DNA from: Desulfotruncus arcticus DSM 17038
Lineage (GTDB): Bacteria > Bacillota > Desulfotomaculia > Desulfotomaculales > Desulfallaceae
Assembly (NCBI RefSeq): GCF_900113335.1
Contig: NZ_FOOX01000003.1
Location: forward strand, 310,001 to 374,000
Length of the DNA stretch: 64,000 nucleotides
Direction of reading: 5' to 3'
The position numbers and the translations under genes were made by a program. The notes beneath the pieces were generated by a model. The model was not told where the DNA came from and searched no databases. It worked only from the letters and a program-made list of their open reading frames with translations. Below, in pieces: positions 1 through 7,582 of this stretch (positions within the stretch are counted from its first letter, which is position 1; each line of letters opens with the position of its first letter).

Positions 1-4
1 GGTT

Positions 5-691
5 GTGCAGTTTGATCATGTAACCAAAAGATACCCGGGGAAGGTTGCATTGCGTGATGTTACTTTTACGCTGCCCCGGGGAAAGGTGATCGGTTTAATC
101 GGCCCCAATGGCAGCGGGAAATCCACTGCGCTCAAACTGATGGCCGGGCTACTCCGGGCCAGCATAGGAGCTGTTGCGGTTAACGGCAAACCGGCTACAA
201 GGCGAATTGGTGGTGAAGTGGCTTACCTTTCGGAGCTGGACGCCCTTTACAGCAGCTTTACTATTGAAGAAACCATTGGTTTGCACCAGGGGCTTTACGA
301 AGACTTTGACCGGGAAAAGGCGCACGAGATGTTGTCTTTTATGCAGCTAAACCCTGGTGACAAAGTAAAAAACCTGTCCAAGGGGAACCGTGGCCGGCTG
401 AAAATCGTGCTGGCACTTTCCCGCCGCGCTGCGTTGATACTGATGGATGAACCATTATCCGGGCTTGACCCCATTGTCCGGGAATCCATTATCAAGGGTA
501 TGATTTCATTTATTGACCTGGAAACTCAGACGGTAATTATGACCACCCACGAGGTTGCGGAAATTGAGCCGATGTTGGATTTGGTGGTGGCTATCAGGGA
601 CGGTCAGGTGCTTAAAATAGAAGAAATCGATAATATCCGAGGTCAACTTAATATGAGCCTGGTGGAATGGATGAAACAAACCCTGGCGTAA
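5..691 (+). CDS. ABC transporter ATP-binding protein
   Basis: ATPase subunit of an ABC transporter, acting at the cytoplasmic face of the membrane. Visible motifs are Walker A GPNGSGKST (residues 33-41), a variant signature LSKGN in place of LSGGQ, Walker B LILMDEPLSGLD and the switch histidine in TTHE. The LSKGN signature and 228-residue length fit the YtrB/BcrA-like ATPases that usually sit beside a GntR regulator and a separate membrane subunit. Neither partner is visible: upstream sequence is cut by the window edge and the next gene is convergent. The GTG at base 5 is the first possible codon, so the true start may lie just outside. The substrate cannot be told from the sequence. Confidence 0.85.
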   Translation: MQFDHVTKRYPGKVALRDVTFTLPRGKVIGLIGPNGSGKSTALKLMAGLLRASIGAVAVNGKPATRRIGGEVAYLSELDALYSSFTIEETIGLHQGLYEDFDREKAHEMLSFMQLNPGDKVKNLSKGNRGRLKIVLALSRRAALILMDEPLSGLDPIVRESIIKGMISFIDLETQTVIMTTHEVAEIEPMLDLVVAIRDGQVLKIEEIDNIRGQLNMSLVEWMKQTLA

Positions 692-735
692 AGTAGACAG
701 TTGCTCCGGGTGATAGCTTTGCACCTGCCCCAAAT

Positions 736-786
736 AAAAACAGGCTAACCCGGGGTGTATTCCACCCTGGGGTTAACCTGTTATTG
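736..786. terminator. bidirectional intrinsic terminator
   Basis: A long hairpin with arms AACAGG..TAACCC and GGGTTA..CCTGTT and A/T runs on both sides lies between two convergent genes. It can end transcription from both. Confidence 0.75.
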
Positions 787-806
787 GCAAACCGGTAAAT
801 CAATTA

Positions 807-1148
807 TTATTTGGCATTTAGTTCCTTAATTGCATCGGCAATCATATCCACACCAAGGCCGCCGTGGAACCGGGGCTGGCCGTTGATTACGGTCAGAGGC
901 AGTCTGACATTGGTTAAAATCTTTTCGATTTCCGGGTAATTTTTTATTTCACTGGTGCTGACATCAATAAAACTGGTTTCTACCTGATCACCAAAAGCAA
1001 ATTTAAGCTTATCGCCTAATTCAGCCGCTTCTTCCTTCATCGTTTTTGCAGGTCCACATCCAGTGGCTCCACTGCCGCAGCCTCAGCCACCTGAGGGAAT
1101 CGGCGCGTCAATGCCGAAAACCTGTACTAATGTTTTTTGTTGTTCCAT
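807..1148 (-). CDS. candidate selenoprotein, thioredoxin-fold-like (in-frame TGA = Sec22)
   Basis: Read from the ATG at 1148, this gene encodes 113 residues with one in-frame TGA at codon 22 (bases 1083-1085), inside the motif SGG-U-GCGSGATGCGP. A GGAGG Shine-Dalgarno lies 10 bases before the ATG, so the reading frame begins upstream of the TGA; a stop-to-stop search sees only the part after an internal Met (807-1040). The downstream part (FIDVSTSEI, RLPLTVINGQPRFHGG, MIADAIKEL) has the alternating strand/helix pattern and cis-Pro-like LPLTVINGQ of small thioredoxin-fold proteins such as the YuzD group. The Sec and cysteines lie where a redox site would be. Selenocysteine use is independently shown in this genome by fdhA. 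A frameshifted or nonsense pseudogene is the alternative; intact flanking codons argue against it. Substrate unknown. Confidence 0.72.
1048..1070 (-). promoter_or_regulatory. possible SECIS hairpin of the small selenoprotein gene
   Basis: After the TGA the mRNA can fold GG-AG-CCAC, loop UGGAU, GUGG-A-CC. The loop begins about 21 bases after UGA and has G in its second position, as in bacterial SECIS elements. A competing fold CAGUG-GAGC-CACUG starts closer to the UGA. Both stems are short, so this is suggestive only. Confidence 0.4.
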
Positions 1149-1207
1149 AAAAATTAAGCCTCCCTTAGTGTCTTAAATTTATTTTTATATGTTAACCAGA
1201 AAAGTAG

Positions 1208-1238
1208 AAACAACACTGTTCTGTTGTTTACTATTATA
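1208..1238 (-). promoter_or_regulatory. extended -10 promoter and operator-like palindrome
   Basis: On the minus strand TTGCTATAAT (TG-n-TATAAT, TATAAT at 1238-1233) is followed at once by a perfect inverted repeat, AAACAACA-6-TGTTGTTT (1208-1229). The palindrome would cover the transcription start of the small selenoprotein gene, as expected for a repressor site or a 5' UTR hairpin. No good -35 box is seen. Confidence 0.5.
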
Positions 1239-1325
1239 GCAATAATTATATTATCAGTATATTTCATTTAATATATTTTATGGTACTACTAAAAAATAAA
1301 CAAGTCAATGTTATCTTTTTAGTTT

Positions 1326-1451
1326 ATCTCGTTAACCGCCGCTAAGACTCCCGCCTCTACAGGCGGGAGTCTTAGCGGCGATAAACTCGAAATAAGTGCG
1401 ACTAAGGTTCAGGTGGGGTCAAAACCCCACCTGAACCAAGTCTTCTTTATT
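1326..1451 (+). repeat. two-hairpin intergenic repeat, copy 1
   Basis: A 126-bp element made of two near-perfect hairpins. The first has arms GCCGCTAAGACTCCCGCCT and its complement with a CTAC loop. A constant linker CTCGAAATAAGTGCGACTAA follows. The second has arms GGTTCAGGTGGGGT and its complement around CAAA, then AAGTCTTCTTTATT. Copies lie at 8815, 22285 and 40665. There is no coding sequence. Here it sits beyond the sbcC stop codon and could end transcription. Confidence 0.9.
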
Positions 1452-1480
1452 GTTTGTGATAATTGCTGCAAGTATTGCGA

Positions 1481-4400
1481 TCAAGCCACTATAAACTTGG
1501 CCACGCTGCCTTTTTCAGAAGGCTTAACTTCAAGCCTGGCGTCTATCCGCTCTTTTAGTTCCGGCACGTGGGAAATTATTCCCACCAGACGGCCGCCTTT
1601 TTGTAAATCAACCAGGGCCCGTAAAGCCATATCCAGTGCTTCGGTATCAAGTGTGCCGAACCCCTCATCTACGAAGATTGTATCCAGGTGGATGCCTCCG
1701 GCGTAGGATTGGACGACGTCTGCCAGCCCCAGGGCCAGGGAAAGCGAGGCCAGAAAGGTTTCCCCCCCCGACAGGGTTGCCACGCTGCGGGCTACGCCGG
1801 TATAAGCGTCGAAAACCTCCAGCTCCAGTCCCCCGGCGGCGTTCCTGCGGGCACGGTCCAGGGTGCGTTGCAGGTGGTAGCGGCCCCGGCTCATCAGTTT
1901 AAGCCGTTCTGTTGCCGCAACAGTCACATCATCCAATAATGCTCCGAGCACAAAGCGCTGAAAGGTTATTCCGTAATTATTTTTACCGTTGGCTACATCC
2001 GCCAGACGTCCCATTACGGAGTAGCGCTTTTCCAATTTGGTTATGGTTGCGTCCAAATTGTTAATTGTTTGCAGCCATTCGGCTTCGTGCCCGGTTTGTG
2101 CCTGCAAGCCGGCGTACTCTTTGAACGCCAGTTCCCGGGCGCTCTCCGCGTTGGTTAACGCTGCCGACAACTCGTCCAGTTCAGGCTCTGCCAGACCCTC
2201 TGCCGCTTGTGCCGCCCGCTCCAACCGGTCCCTCGAGGCGCGCAGCTTTTCACCGAATTCAGTTATCTGCTGTTCCAGCAATTGGATTTGTCCGGGCGTT
2301 TTTCTGGCTTTTATATACTGATCAGTTGTGGCAAAGCCGGCTGCGAGCATTCGTTCAATAAACAAATTGTATTCATCTCTGGCCCTTATCCGGGCTGCGG
2401 TAAAGGCTTCCCGGGCAGCCTGCTCCGCTGTTTCAGCCTGGGCCAGTGCTTTGCCGGCGTTCTCCGCGTTTTTTCGGCTGGTTTCGTAAGCCAGCGTTAA
2501 TTGTTCCAGACGTTTATTGGCTGTCCCCAGTGCTGCCCGCAGATCCGACGGATTGCGTAGTTGTTCCGGTATCTCTGCCTCACGTTCCCGCACAGTGGTC
2601 CGGGCTGATTCAAGCAGCAGTGATTTTTGTTGTAATTCTTGTTGAAGCTCTGCTTGTTTCTCCGTCAAAGCTTTTTGCCTTAGCTCCAATTCTACAAGAG
2701 CACTGTTGATTTTTTTTAGCGTCTCCGCTGCTTTTAAAGCGCTTTCCCACAGGTTTTTTGCTTCCAGAGCCTGTTTTTGGATTACTGCCAAAGCAATCCG
2801 GGCTTGATCGCCCAATTCTTTTTCCAGGTCGCCTGCCCGGCCGGCGGCCTCTCTTTTTTGGGCCTCCAGTGCACTTAGCTGTTCCCGCATTTTATCCCTG
2901 GCTGCTTCGAGATGGGCTAAGTTTTGCTGGTAATTTTTCAAGTCTTTTTCCGAAGGGAGCAGGATGTCGCTCCAGGCCGGGGCAGGGTGTTCTGTCGAGC
3001 CGCATACAGGGCAGGGATTTCCCTGAACCAGCCCGCCGGCCAGTATGGCGGATTGACCTTTGTTCCATGCCTCCTGTAGCGAGGTGAGTTCTTTTTTAAT
3101 CTTGAGATAATTATTTTCGGTTTGCTGATAGATTTTGTGGCCGTGGTCATATTTTTTTTGCAGTTGGGCTTCTTCGCCATGGAGCGCTATCAGCGCTTGT
3201 TTTTGCCGTACCGTTCTTTCGGCTTCCCTGTAAGCTGCTTCCAGCCCCTCCGATCTGGCCGCCAGGCTTTGCGCCGCGTCCCTGTCTTTGGTCTTTGCTT
3301 CAATGTCGGTCTTTAACGTGGATTCTTCTTCTTTGTTTTGATTCAAGCGCTTTTCCGCCGCCCGCAGCTTTAACTGTGCTTCAGTTTCAGCAGTCTTGGC
3401 CGTTTGCAGGCCGATGACCTTTTGTTTTAGGTCTTCCAGGCGGTTGGCCTCTCGCCGGACCGCTTCCCGTTCCGGTTCCTTTTCCTTTTCAGCAGCCGCT
3501 TTTTCCCTGGCTTTATCCATGGCCAGAAGTGTCTGCTTTTTACCTGCAAGTTTTTGTTGGTAGGCTTTTTCCGCGGCTGCCGCTTCCGCGCGCCTAATTT
3601 TAAATGAATTTTCTGCTTCAGCCAGAGTCAGTGCCCGCCGGGCTGCTGCCAAATCCTTCTTGGCAGCCTCAATATCTTCCTTGCCCGCGTCAATAGCGGC
3701 CCAGGCCTGGTGTGCCGCTTTTTTTTCATTCAGCTTGTCCCTGGTCTGTATGCCGGCGGACAACTGCTCCTGGGCTCTGGCTGCAGCGGCTTTGCCTGCG
3801 GCAAGCTGCTTTAAAGCTTCCTCCAGCGCAATTAAGTGCCTTTGATGTAGTTCCAGCAGCTCTTGCGCCGATTGAACGCCTGCCTGCTGCAGCACCCAGT
3901 TTTTTTGATCCGTTAAGTGGTCGTAATCATTTTTCAGTTGTTTGGCTTCGTTTTTCAAAAATTCCTCAACCTGACGGTAAAATTCCGTTCTAAATAAAGC
4001 TTCCAGAATTATCTGGCGCTCTTTGGAATCTGCTATTAGAAGCTTGCGAAATTCACCCTGGGGCAGCATGACCACCTGCCGGAACTGATCGCTTTTAAAG
4101 CCCAGCAGTTTTTCTACTGCTTCGGTAACTTTGCCGGTACCGCTGGCAATTAAAGAGTTTTTTCCTTCCGGCAATTCGTTGGAACGCCATAATTCTGCGC
4201 CTGCGGGCATATTAGTGGTTCCTTCGCCGCGTTTTTTCAGCCTTTCCTGTTCCGGGTGGCGGTGAATGCAATAATGTTGGCTGCCTACGGCAAAATCAAA
4301 TACCACTTCAGTTTCTGTTGCCAGGCCGGCGTGATCGCTGCGCATTTGTTTGCCGTCCCGCAGCGCGCCGCTGGTATCTCCGTAAAGGGCATAACACATA

Positions 4401-4540
4401 GCGTCTAAAATTGTGGTTTTACCTGAACCTGTGGGGCCGTGGATGAGAAAGAACGAGCGATTGCCCAGTTCGGAAAAATCGAGTACCTGGGTGGCCGCGT
4501 ATGGTCCGAAGGCGGTCATCGATAATTTTAACGGTCTCAT
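1481..4540 (-). CDS. sbcC: exonuclease subunit SbcC
   Basis: Large SMC-like ATPase subunit (1019 residues) of the SbcCD (Mre11-Rad50 type) nuclease, which opens hairpins and trims blocked DNA ends. Visible parts are Walker A GPTGSGKT (35-42), long Ala/Glu/Lys/Gln-rich coiled coils, a zinc-hook motif CPVCGSTEHPAP near residue 508 at the coil apex, the ABC signature LSGGETFLASLSLALGLAD, and Walker B TIFVDEGFGTLD near the C-terminus. The start overlaps the end of sbcD by four bases (ATGA), so the two are translationally coupled. Length and domain order are normal for the family. Confidence 0.96.
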   Translation of the reverse strand: MRPLKLSMTAFGPYAATQVLDFSELGNRSFFLIHGPTGSGKTTILDAMCYALYGDTSGALRDGKQMRSDHAGLATETEVVFDFAVGSQHYCIHRHPEQERLKKRGEGTTNMPAGAELWRSNELPEGKNSLIASGTGKVTEAVEKLLGFKSDQFRQVVMLPQGEFRKLLIADSKERQIILEALFRTEFYRQVEEFLKNEAKQLKNDYDHLTDQKNWVLQQAGVQSAQELLELHQRHLIALEEALKQLAAGKAAAARAQEQLSAGIQTRDKLNEKKAAHQAWAAIDAGKEDIEAAKKDLAAARRALTLAEAENSFKIRRAEAAAAEKAYQQKLAGKKQTLLAMDKAREKAAAEKEKEPEREAVRREANRLEDLKQKVIGLQTAKTAETEAQLKLRAAEKRLNQNKEEESTLKTDIEAKTKDRDAAQSLAARSEGLEAAYREAERTVRQKQALIALHGEEAQLQKKYDHGHKIYQQTENNYLKIKKELTSLQEAWNKGQSAILAGGLVQGNPCPVCGSTEHPAPAWSDILLPSEKDLKNYQQNLAHLEAARDKMREQLSALEAQKREAAGRAGDLEKELGDQARIALAVIQKQALEAKNLWESALKAAETLKKINSALVELELRQKALTEKQAELQQELQQKSLLLESARTTVREREAEIPEQLRNPSDLRAALGTANKRLEQLTLAYETSRKNAENAGKALAQAETAEQAAREAFTAARIRARDEYNLFIERMLAAGFATTDQYIKARKTPGQIQLLEQQITEFGEKLRASRDRLERAAQAAEGLAEPELDELSAALTNAESARELAFKEYAGLQAQTGHEAEWLQTINNLDATITKLEKRYSVMGRLADVANGKNNYGITFQRFVLGALLDDVTVAATERLKLMSRGRYHLQRTLDRARRNAAGGLELEVFDAYTGVARSVATLSGGETFLASLSLALGLADVVQSYAGGIHLDTIFVDEGFGTLDTEALDMALRALVDLQKGGRLVGIISHVPELKERIDARLEVKPSEKGSVAKFIVA

Positions 4541-5691
4541 GCCGGCACCTCCCGGTCCCTGAGGTATAGCTTTTCAACTGCTTCTGAGAACACTCCGGCC
4601 AGGTCCTGCGGAAGCGCCTCTCCGGCGGTCTGTTGGAAAAATGAATCAAAAAGTTCCATTACACCGATGCGGCGGTGATCTCCGCCAGGACTGCGCAATT
4701 CACCATCGACAACAAAATGCGGTCGAGCGATGTGAAGTACGTTAGGATATATTTCCCGCAGTTTTCCGATGGCGTCCAGAATGGCGCCCGGATCTTTCAG
4801 GGTAACCATCAGGTAATCATTCCTGTTTTCCCCCGCATCAGGCCCTTTCAATAATTCGGTTAAATATCCCTCAATACACCGCACGTCTCTTTGAGGTGTC
4901 AGAGGGATCTTCTCCAGAGCTGCTTTTCCGAACTGGTCCAGTTCCACCAGAGTGACAGATTTTTTATGGTTTGATTCGGAAAAAGAATATTTCATCAGTG
5001 AGCCGGCGTAACAGATATTGGCTTCACCAAAGCTTTGACACTGGTGCAGGTGTCCCAGGGCGGTGTAATGAAATGACTGAAAACAGCTGGTGTCAACCCA
5101 GCCGGTTCCGCCAAGGGAAAGGGGACGTTCAGACTCACTCTCCCGGCCTCCGGCAACAAAGGCGTGGGTTACGGCCACTGCCCGTTGTCCCGGAGGCAAT
5201 TGTGCCGAGTAATGTTGGGCCAGCCGGCTCATTGCCTGGTTGTGGTCCCTGATCGCCGGATCCTCAAATGCTTCTTGCACCAGGGCCGGCTCGGCATAAG
5301 GAATCGGGCAGAAATAAACCGGGCCGTGCTTGTCCGGCAGCACCACGGGGGTCAGGTTCCGGTCCGGCCGGACAATCAGATGCAGACCCTGGCGGGCCAG
5401 CAGCCTGGTGCCGAAACCGAGTCTTTCTGCGCTGTCATGGTTTCCGGCAATCACGATTACCGGAACCCGGTGGTCCAGCAGGATCCTGGTGATAGTTTCG
5501 TCCAGCAATTGAACTGCTTCAACAGGGGGAATCGCCCGGTCATAGATATCCCCGGCTATTAGGACGGCATCGGGTTGGGACCAACCGATCAAATCCACAA
5601 ATTCATTCAGGATGTGGGCCTGATCCCTGGTCAGGTGCACGCCGTGGAAAATGCGTCCAAGATGCCAGTCGGAAGTATGTAAAAACCTCAT
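4537..5691 (-). CDS. sbcD: exonuclease subunit SbcD
   Basis: Mn-dependent nuclease subunit (384 residues) that partners SbcC. The calcineurin-type phosphoesterase motifs are all present: TSDWHLG near the N-terminus (Asp8, His10), AGDIYDRA, IAGNHDS, a THAF histidine and GHLH. The C-terminal third is the cap region. The gene is first in an sbcDC operon, and ATG at 5691 follows an AAGGTGAGTA Shine-Dalgarno-like stretch. The 190 bases upstream separate it from the divergent histidine kinase gene, so both promoters must lie there; none was clear enough to call. Confidence 0.96.
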   Translation of the reverse strand: MRFLHTSDWHLGRIFHGVHLTRDQAHILNEFVDLIGWSQPDAVLIAGDIYDRAIPPVEAVQLLDETITRILLDHRVPVIVIAGNHDSAERLGFGTRLLARQGLHLIVRPDRNLTPVVLPDKHGPVYFCPIPYAEPALVQEAFEDPAIRDHNQAMSRLAQHYSAQLPPGQRAVAVTHAFVAGGRESESERPLSLGGTGWVDTSCFQSFHYTALGHLHQCQSFGEANICYAGSLMKYSFSESNHKKSVTLVELDQFGKAALEKIPLTPQRDVRCIEGYLTELLKGPDAGENRNDYLMVTLKDPGAILDAIGKLREIYPNVLHIARPHFVVDGELRSPGGDHRRIGVMELFDSFFQQTAGEALPQDLAGVFSEAVEKLYLRDREVPA

Positions 5692-5882
5692 TTAGTACTC
5701 ACCTTTTCCAAAATTAACATTAAGGACTAATTGGCTTTGAAAGCAATATTTCCTGCCTGCTGTCTGTAGTGTTAAAATTTAAAATAAATAAACGAAAAAT
5801 AGAGGGAAAATGTCGATAATTGAAAAATATTAAATTAGATATTAATATGTTGAATATTTACCTGTGTTAAGGAGAGAGAGGT

Positions 5883-7049
5883 TTGTTAATGGCGGGGAAT
5901 GAAGATCTAAAAGCCGGTTCCATTAATTTTAAGTACGCTTTAATAGATAGTGAAAGAAAACTCAAGGAACGGGTTGATTACCTTAACTTATTAATAGATA
6001 ACATGAATGAGCTTTTTTATACCTATGATAATAATGCCAGGATTACTTTTATCAATAAGAAATCCAACGAAATAACCGGTTACAGCCCGGAAGAAATGGT
6101 CGGCAGAGGTTTGCTGGAGTTTGTGCCTGAAGCGTATAAAGAAATGGTATGGCAGGGTATACGCAACAGATTGGACAACGGGGAACCGGGGAGTTACGAA
6201 ACACCGATCATACATAAAGACGGGAGCACCAGGATTATCAGGTTGAATGTATCAGCGATCATCGTTGACGGTAATATTACCGGCGGTATGGTTTTGGCCG
6301 AGGATATAACCGAGCGCAAACAGGCCGAAGCTGTATTGCAGAACACTATTAAGGAACTAAGGGATACCCAAAATGTACTGAGGGAAAGAGAAAAGCTTTC
6401 AATTATCGGCAAAATGGCTGCCGGTATGGCCCATGAAATAAAAAACCCCCTCACTGCGGTAAGGGGGTTTGCTCAACTGCTGGCTCAAAAATGTAATGAC
6501 AATCAGGTTTTTGCACAGTACACCGCGATAATTATTGAGGAGGTTGACCGGGCCAATAAGGTCCTTGGTGATTTTCTACAGCTGGCTCGCCCCAAACCTT
6601 CCGTGTTAGCCAGGGAATGTATCAGTGATTTAATAGAGGAGACTCTGGCCATTGTATCGCCCCAGGCTTTTTTAAATAATATAACTGTTATTTATAAACC
6701 CGTTCAGGATTTGCCGCCATGCATGATCGACCGGAATCAGATCAAACAGGTCTTGCTGAATTTATGCCATAACGCCATAGAAGCCATGCCCGGCGGGGGG
6801 ATAATTGAGGTTGAAGCAGGCTGTCCGCCCCAAAACAACGAAATATTTATCAGTATTAAGGATAACGGCTGCGGTATCCCGTCCGGTCAAATAAAAAAAC
6901 TTGGGGTTCCTTTCTTTTCCACCAAATCAACGGGAACGGGACTTGGGCTTAGTATTTCTTATGCCATTGTCGATGCGCATAAAGGCCGCATTGAAGTAAT
7001 CAGCAGGGAAGGTGCGGGGACTTTGTTCAGGGTTTATCTCCCCTGTTAA
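5883..7049 (+). CDS. PAS-domain sensor histidine kinase
   Basis: Orphan two-component kinase (388 residues). It has a single PAS domain (about 35-145: DNMNELFYTYDNNARITFIN..GYSPEEM), a HisKA dimerisation domain with the phosphorylated histidine in MAHEIKNPLTAVRGF (near 183), and a HATPase domain with NLCHNAIEA, DNGCGIP and FFSTKSTGTGLGLS boxes. No transmembrane segment is seen, so it senses a cytoplasmic signal. There is no response regulator beside it, as is typical of the Spo0A-feeding sporulation kinases of Firmicutes; that role is inferred. TTG at 5883 is better spaced from AGGAG than the ATG at 5889; both are possible. Confidence 0.88.
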   Translation: MLMAGNEDLKAGSINFKYALIDSERKLKERVDYLNLLIDNMNELFYTYDNNARITFINKKSNEITGYSPEEMVGRGLLEFVPEAYKEMVWQGIRNRLDNGEPGSYETPIIHKDGSTRIIRLNVSAIIVDGNITGGMVLAEDITERKQAEAVLQNTIKELRDTQNVLREREKLSIIGKMAAGMAHEIKNPLTAVRGFAQLLAQKCNDNQVFAQYTAIIIEEVDRANKVLGDFLQLARPKPSVLARECISDLIEETLAIVSPQAFLNNITVIYKPVQDLPPCMIDRNQIKQVLLNLCHNAIEAMPGGGIIEVEAGCPPQNNEIFISIKDNGCGIPSGQIKKLGVPFFSTKSTGTGLGLSISYAIVDAHKGRIEVISREGAGTLFRVYLPC

Positions 7050-7101
7050 ATACTGCAGGCAATGCCGGGGCTTAAGTATAAGCATACGAAGTTTTTTACA
7101 T

Positions 7102-7296
7102 TTATTTAAAATATTTATTCGATAACAAGTCGATATCTTCATCATACTCAGTTACGGTCTCCGAATTCAAGGTTACTAATAGATTTATTGCATCACCCTC
7201 GCGGGCTCCTTTAGGAAGTAATTCTTTGGGCAGGTTAAAAGTGCTATTGTTATATACCACAACTGCCCAGTTTCCTTCAAAATGTTCAATTATCAT
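7102..7296 (-). CDS. DUF3006 domain protein
   Basis: Small protein of 64 residues starting MIIEHFEGNWAVVVYN, with the PKELLPKGAREGDAI motif that marks the DUF3006 family of short all-beta proteins in Firmicutes. The ATG at 7296 is preferred to the upstream ATG (7341) because AGGTG lies 11 bases before it and the family normally begins at this point. Function is unknown. It is convergent with the kinase gene and divergent from the saccharopine-dehydrogenase-like gene. Confidence 0.72.
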   Translation of the reverse strand: MIIEHFEGNWAVVVYNNSTFNLPKELLPKGAREGDAINLLVTLNSETVTEYDEDIDLLSNKYFK

Positions 7297-7360
7297 CACA
7301 AAGTCGTCACCTCTGGACTTATTATCTCCAACTGTAATCAAGAAGATGCGAAAAAATTTC

Positions 7361-7406
7361 TTGACAAATTATTTAACCCGTCAGATAATGTCCAAAATAT
7401 TATCTG
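7361..7406 (+). promoter_or_regulatory. sigma-A promoter with overlapping palindrome
   Basis: TTGACA (7361-7366), a 17-base spacer and GATAAT (7384-7389) make a near-consensus promoter. The perfect inverted repeat CAGATAAT-9-ATTATCTG begins at 7382, overlaps the -10 box and extends past the transcription start. This is the classic position for a repressor operator. It drives the gene at 7583. Confidence 0.72.
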
Positions 7407-7446
7407 ATTATTTGAGTAGAGGAGAATCTGTGAAGAGTAGCTCAGA

Positions 7447-7487
7447 AAGGAGAACCTGGGAGGGTGTCTCCTTTTGTTGTTTTTAGG
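7447..7487 (+). terminator. leader terminator / attenuator-like hairpin
   Basis: In the leader of the gene at 7583, AAAGGAGA and TCTCCTTT pair around a 13-base loop and are followed by TGTTGTTTTT. It sits between the promoter and the gene, so transcription may be attenuated. No T-box or known riboswitch consensus was recognised upstream. Confidence 0.5.
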
Positions 7488-7582
7488 CCTCAATGACTAT
7501 TTGCCAACTTTAATTACCCGAATTTTCGGTAAAGGAATTGATTATGGTTGGCAAAGGGAGAATTGAATATGGAGGGAATGAA

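Noticed and set aside
1326..1451. CRISPR repeat
   Set aside because: The copies are far apart, palindromic and 125 bp long, with no spacers or cas genes.
1636..3316. Several plus-strand ORFs of 80-110 codons within sbcC
   Set aside because: Proline/arginine-rich shadow frames of the coiled-coil gene; no start signals.
7390..7490. T-box or lysine riboswitch in the leader of the saccharopine-dehydrogenase-like gene
   Set aside because: The T-box core (AGGGTGGNACCGCG) is absent and the leader is too short for a lysine aptamer.
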